A DNA stretch of 64,000 nt from Weissella muntiaci. Lineage in GTDB: Bacteria; Bacillota; Bacilli; Lactobacillales; Lactobacillaceae. The position numbers and the translations under genes are program-made. The notes beneath the pieces are model-generated. The model was not told the origin of the DNA. It made no database searches and saw only the letters and a list, made by a program, of their open reading frames with translations. The stretch is from positions 22,505 through 86,504 of the forward strand of contig NZ_SDGZ01000006.1 in the NCBI RefSeq assembly GCF_008107635.1, read 5' to 3'. Position 1 is the first letter of the stretch. Every line of letters begins with the position of its first letter. Below, piece by piece: positions 61,903-64,000 of this stretch.

Positions 61903-62985
61903 TTAAATCAATTTCCTTTCTATCAATCTACTTCGTGCATCTTCTGGGGTCAAAACTGCCTTATCAACAAAATCAATCATGTTCTGCTTATAAGTCGCTC
62001 CAGAATAATCAACAATATTCATCATATCTAGTTCAACACCACCCCCTAACTTGTAATTTAGCTCAGAAAGTAATGGCTCAATGTACCTATTCAAACCGTT
62101 CACATACATTTGAGTAGCCATTTCTAGCGATGATTGTGCATCACCCGTTCCATTAAGGTATGAATCTGGTACACCAAATGCTTTACTGATTTGAGTACGT
62201 CCCCAATCGACAGATGATAGGAACTTGGCTATATCGGCGTTAATTGAAATCATAGATAAATCAGCAGATTGATCCATCACCAAAGGACGGCCTGCATTTT
62301 TACCTGAGTTCATTTTTTCATACCCTACACGAACCGCTTCCTTTGCTTCCTCGGTCAAAGTTCCTTGCGGAATAGTAATCTTAACAGTAGGGTTTATAGC
62401 ATTTTTCAAAGTAGATAAGGATAAACGGCTCGCCTGTTTTTGTTGCCCCAATTCAGCTGATAATGATTCAAGTGGCGAATGTCCTATGATATTGTGCAAA
62501 CTATCCGAGCCATACGCCATGTATTTTGCATGAATAATATCGCTAGCCGGGAACTTGCCTCCCTCATAATCATCAAATCGATTGATTTCATACGTCAAAA
62601 CATCCTGAGTCAAATCGATTGTTACTGCTGTATTAGGCACAAGCTGTAAATCAACTGGGTTTCCATCCGCATCCCTATTAATAAATAGAAAAGCGTTACC
62701 GCTTAAAAGTAGATTGAGTAATGTTGTTTGCCAGAAACTAAATGAATTAGTCATTCGACTTGGCCTATTCAGCAATTTAATAAATGGAGATGATCCGACA
62801 AACTTTGTCCCAGCAATATCAGAACTTATCAAACTAGTAACTGAAAACAAATCGCTATTTTGTAAAGCTAGTTCTGCGCCCACGAGAGAGTTAGGAACTA
62901 CCGATCCACTAGTAACAATGTACGAAGATACACTAGTTGCACTAATTGATGATCTGACGTTTTCAAATGGATTTTTGAAACTCAT
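61903..62985 (-). CDS. Phage portal protein (HK97 family)
   Basis: 360 residues forming the dodecameric DNA gate. Family marks: SPFIKLLNRPSRMTNSFSFWQTTLLNLLLSGNAFLFINRD, DIIHAKYMAYGSDS, and KFLSSVDWGRTQISKAFGVPDSYLNG near 255. It overlaps the DUF1056-like gene by ATGA. The ribosome binding site is AAGGGTG. Confidence 0.93.
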   Translation of the reverse strand: MSFKNPFENVRSSISATSVSSYIVTSGSVVPNSLVGAELALQNSDLFSVTSLISSDIAGTKFVGSSPFIKLLNRPSRMTNSFSFWQTTLLNLLLSGNAFLFINRDADGNPVDLQLVPNTAVTIDLTQDVLTYEINRFDDYEGGKFPASDIIHAKYMAYGSDSLHNIIGHSPLESLSAELGQQKQASRLSLSTLKNAINPTVKITIPQGTLTEEAKEAVRVGYEKMNSGKNAGRPLVMDQSADLSMISINADIAKFLSSVDWGRTQISKAFGVPDSYLNGTGDAQSSLEMATQMYVNGLNRYIEPLLSELNYKLGGGVELDMMNIVDYSGATYKQNMIDFVDKAVLTPEDARSRLIERKLI

Positions 62986-63146
62986 TCTTTTTCACCCTTT
63001 GGGACAACTAGAAACGAATAGAATGACAGTAATATACCAAATACGATAAACCCGGCTGGAATTGTCATCCAGAACGCTCCAATTGAAATAAACAAAAAGC
63101 CAATAAATAACATAATAGCCGGTAGATATGGAATAATATTTTTCAT
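62982..63146 (-). CDS. Small membrane protein between terminase and portal (DUF1056-like)
   Basis: 54 residues with two hydrophobic helices (LPAIMLFIGFLFISIGAFWM and AGFIVFGILLSFYSFL) and a charged VPKGEKE end. It matches the small hydrophobic DUF1056-type proteins that occupy this slot in lactococcal and related phages; function unknown. The ribosome binding site is AAAGGAGGA, and its stop overlaps the portal start (ATGA). Confidence 0.82.
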   Translation of the reverse strand: MKNIIPYLPAIMLFIGFLFISIGAFWMTIPAGFIVFGILLSFYSFLVVPKGEKE

Positions 63147-63162
63147 TAGTTATCCTCCTTTC

Positions 63163-64000
63163 TTAAAATCCAAAACTTTTAGTAAAGTAATCGCTAATTT
63201 CATCATCCGACATATTGCCAAATGGCGAGTTTGTAGCTTTTTCTTCTACGTTGGTAAAGTCGGTAAAGTAGAACTGGCCTTCAAACAGTGCATTAATGAC
63301 GGCATCAACAATGTCGATCTTCTGAGAATTAACGTTTTTATCGACCTTGATACCGTTGTTATCCGAAACAACCACAGCATTAACTAATGCTTGTTGCATC
63401 GCTTGGTCATCAAACATTGTAATGTTTCGCTTAATAAATGATGTTTGCAGGAATTTAGTAGGCTCATTCAATGATTTAATCCCCTGTCGTACCGGGATAA
63501 TCAAATACTCCTCTTTAATTTCATCCAAGCGTCGGATAAAGTTACCTGTGCCCCATTGATCGTAAAGCACTCCCTTAACGTGAAGCTCGTTCTCTTCGAT
63601 GAACTGGAGCATCCAATTAAATACCTCATCTTCATCAATCAGACCAAAGCGATCACGGGTAACCGTTGCAAAGCCTTTCTGTTCAACGTCACGATAATTA
63701 ACGTTGTCCCGTTGTTCTTTAGCTTCAATCGAACCGGCCTTAGCAATTGGAATCCACGAATGCTGATACAAGTGGAACCTTTGTGATCCGTCAGTGTCAA
63801 CATAAGGGAATACAAATGCTAGTGCGGTATCATCATTGGTCTGTGAGAAATCAAAGCCAATGTAGACGTCTCTACCAAATATTTTAAAGTCGTCCGTCTT
63901 TACAATTGATTTCTGAATCATATCAAGAGGCAAGAAAGCATTATCCTTTGCGTTTTGCCACATGTTCATATTCTTAACGATGAACTCCGAAAGTTTACCT
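63163..64000 (-). CDS. terL: Phage terminase large subunit, C-terminal part (runs off right edge)
   Basis: 279 residues visible, open to the edge. This is the nuclease half of the packaging motor: the metal-binding VYIGFDFSQTNDDTALAF, VLYDQWGTGNFIRR and the final DIVDAVINALFEGQFYF (conserved Asp residues). The ATPase domain lies beyond the edge. An internal ATG at 63969 is not the start, because the frame continues upstream to position 64000. Confidence 0.9.
   Translation of the reverse strand, partial: GKLSEFIVKNMNMWQNAKDNAFLPLDMIQKSIVKTDDFKIFGRDVYIGFDFSQTNDDTALAFVFPYVDTDGSQRFHLYQHSWIPIAKAGSIEAKEQRDNVNYRDVEQKGFATVTRDRFGLIDEDEVFNWMLQFIEENELHVKGVLYDQWGTGNFIRRLDEIKEEYLIIPVRQGIKSLNEPTKFLQTSFIKRNITMFDDQAMQQALVNAVVVSDNNGIKVDKNVNSQKIDIVDAVINALFEGQFYFTDFTNVEEKATNSPFGNMSDDEISDYFTKSFGF

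Larger units (their letters stand above)
44719..64000. mobile_element. HK97-type siphovirus prophage, attachment end to right edge (incomplete)
   Basis: Continuous minus-strand phage modules in canonical order: terminase, portal, prohead protease, capsid, connector genes, tail chaperones, tape measure, Dit, Tal, baseplate and receptor-binding proteins, holin, endolysin, then a small accessory cassette. The left boundary is placed at the break in the permease gene; its exact base is uncertain because the second att copy is outside the window. Integrase, repressor, replication genes and small terminase are not in view. All structural genes look intact. Confidence 0.93.

Overview
The window looks like a chromosome segment of a low-GC Gram-positive lactic acid bacterium (Lactobacillales). 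Supporting features are the AGGAGG-type ribosome binding sites, a T-box leader on a two-subunit glycyl-tRNA synthetase operon, EcsAB, an LCP cell-wall enzyme, a CpsC/CpsD-type exopolysaccharide kinase module, a sortase-type surface lectin and a CcpA-like cre site. The overall protein flavour suggests the Weissella/Leuconostoc group, but that is an impression; no 16S or other marker is present to settle it. No tRNA or rRNA gene, insertion sequence or CRISPR array was recognised.

Positions 1-15958 carry housekeeping genes, nearly all on the minus strand: a partial MaoC-like hydratase behind a cre-like site, obgE, uvrC, a YhaQP/NatAB-type ABC exporter, trmL-ftsK plus an unknown 98-codon gene, an AI-2E family membrane protein, a beta-propeller lactonase, a TerC protein, an unknown helical protein, and a surface lectin with two Cna-B-like domains and an unusual LPNLG sorting motif. 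A 3-hydroxyacyl-CoA dehydrogenase follows on the plus strand.

Positions 17296-30382 form an exopolysaccharide locus. A PHP-type tyrosine phosphatase and an LCP ligase sit divergently at one end. An 11-gene minus-strand operon then runs from the chain-length regulator and BY-kinase (with a GY-repeat tail) through the priming transferase, four further glycosyltransferases, an EpsG-type polymerase, a pyruvyltransferase-family protein and a flippase to a membrane acyltransferase. This is a complete Wzx/Wzy assembly line whose product may be pyruvylated and acylated.

Positions 30644-43471 return to core genes: glyQS with its T-box, recO, a disulfide-oxidoreductase-like flavoprotein lacking the usual C-terminal His-Pro, ecsAB, sbcDC and a uracil-DNA-glycosylase-family protein.

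From about 44719 to the right edge lies an HK97-type siphovirus prophage, all on the minus strand, read from terminase (right edge) to endolysin (45632). It abuts an APC-family permease gene that lacks its first one or two membrane helices, so the phage probably integrated inside that gene. Integrase, repressor and replication genes must lie beyond the right edge. Phage points of interest are a canonical -1 slippery heptamer joining gpG and gpT, terminator-like hairpins around the major capsid and major tail genes, two tail proteins sharing a C-terminal domain, and an endolysin with its own signal peptide. Between the late-operon terminator and the attachment end sits a self-contained transcription unit (palindrome-bearing promoter, three tiny genes, terminator) that looks like a lysogenic-conversion ('moron') cassette. 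This is the best candidate for something undescribed.
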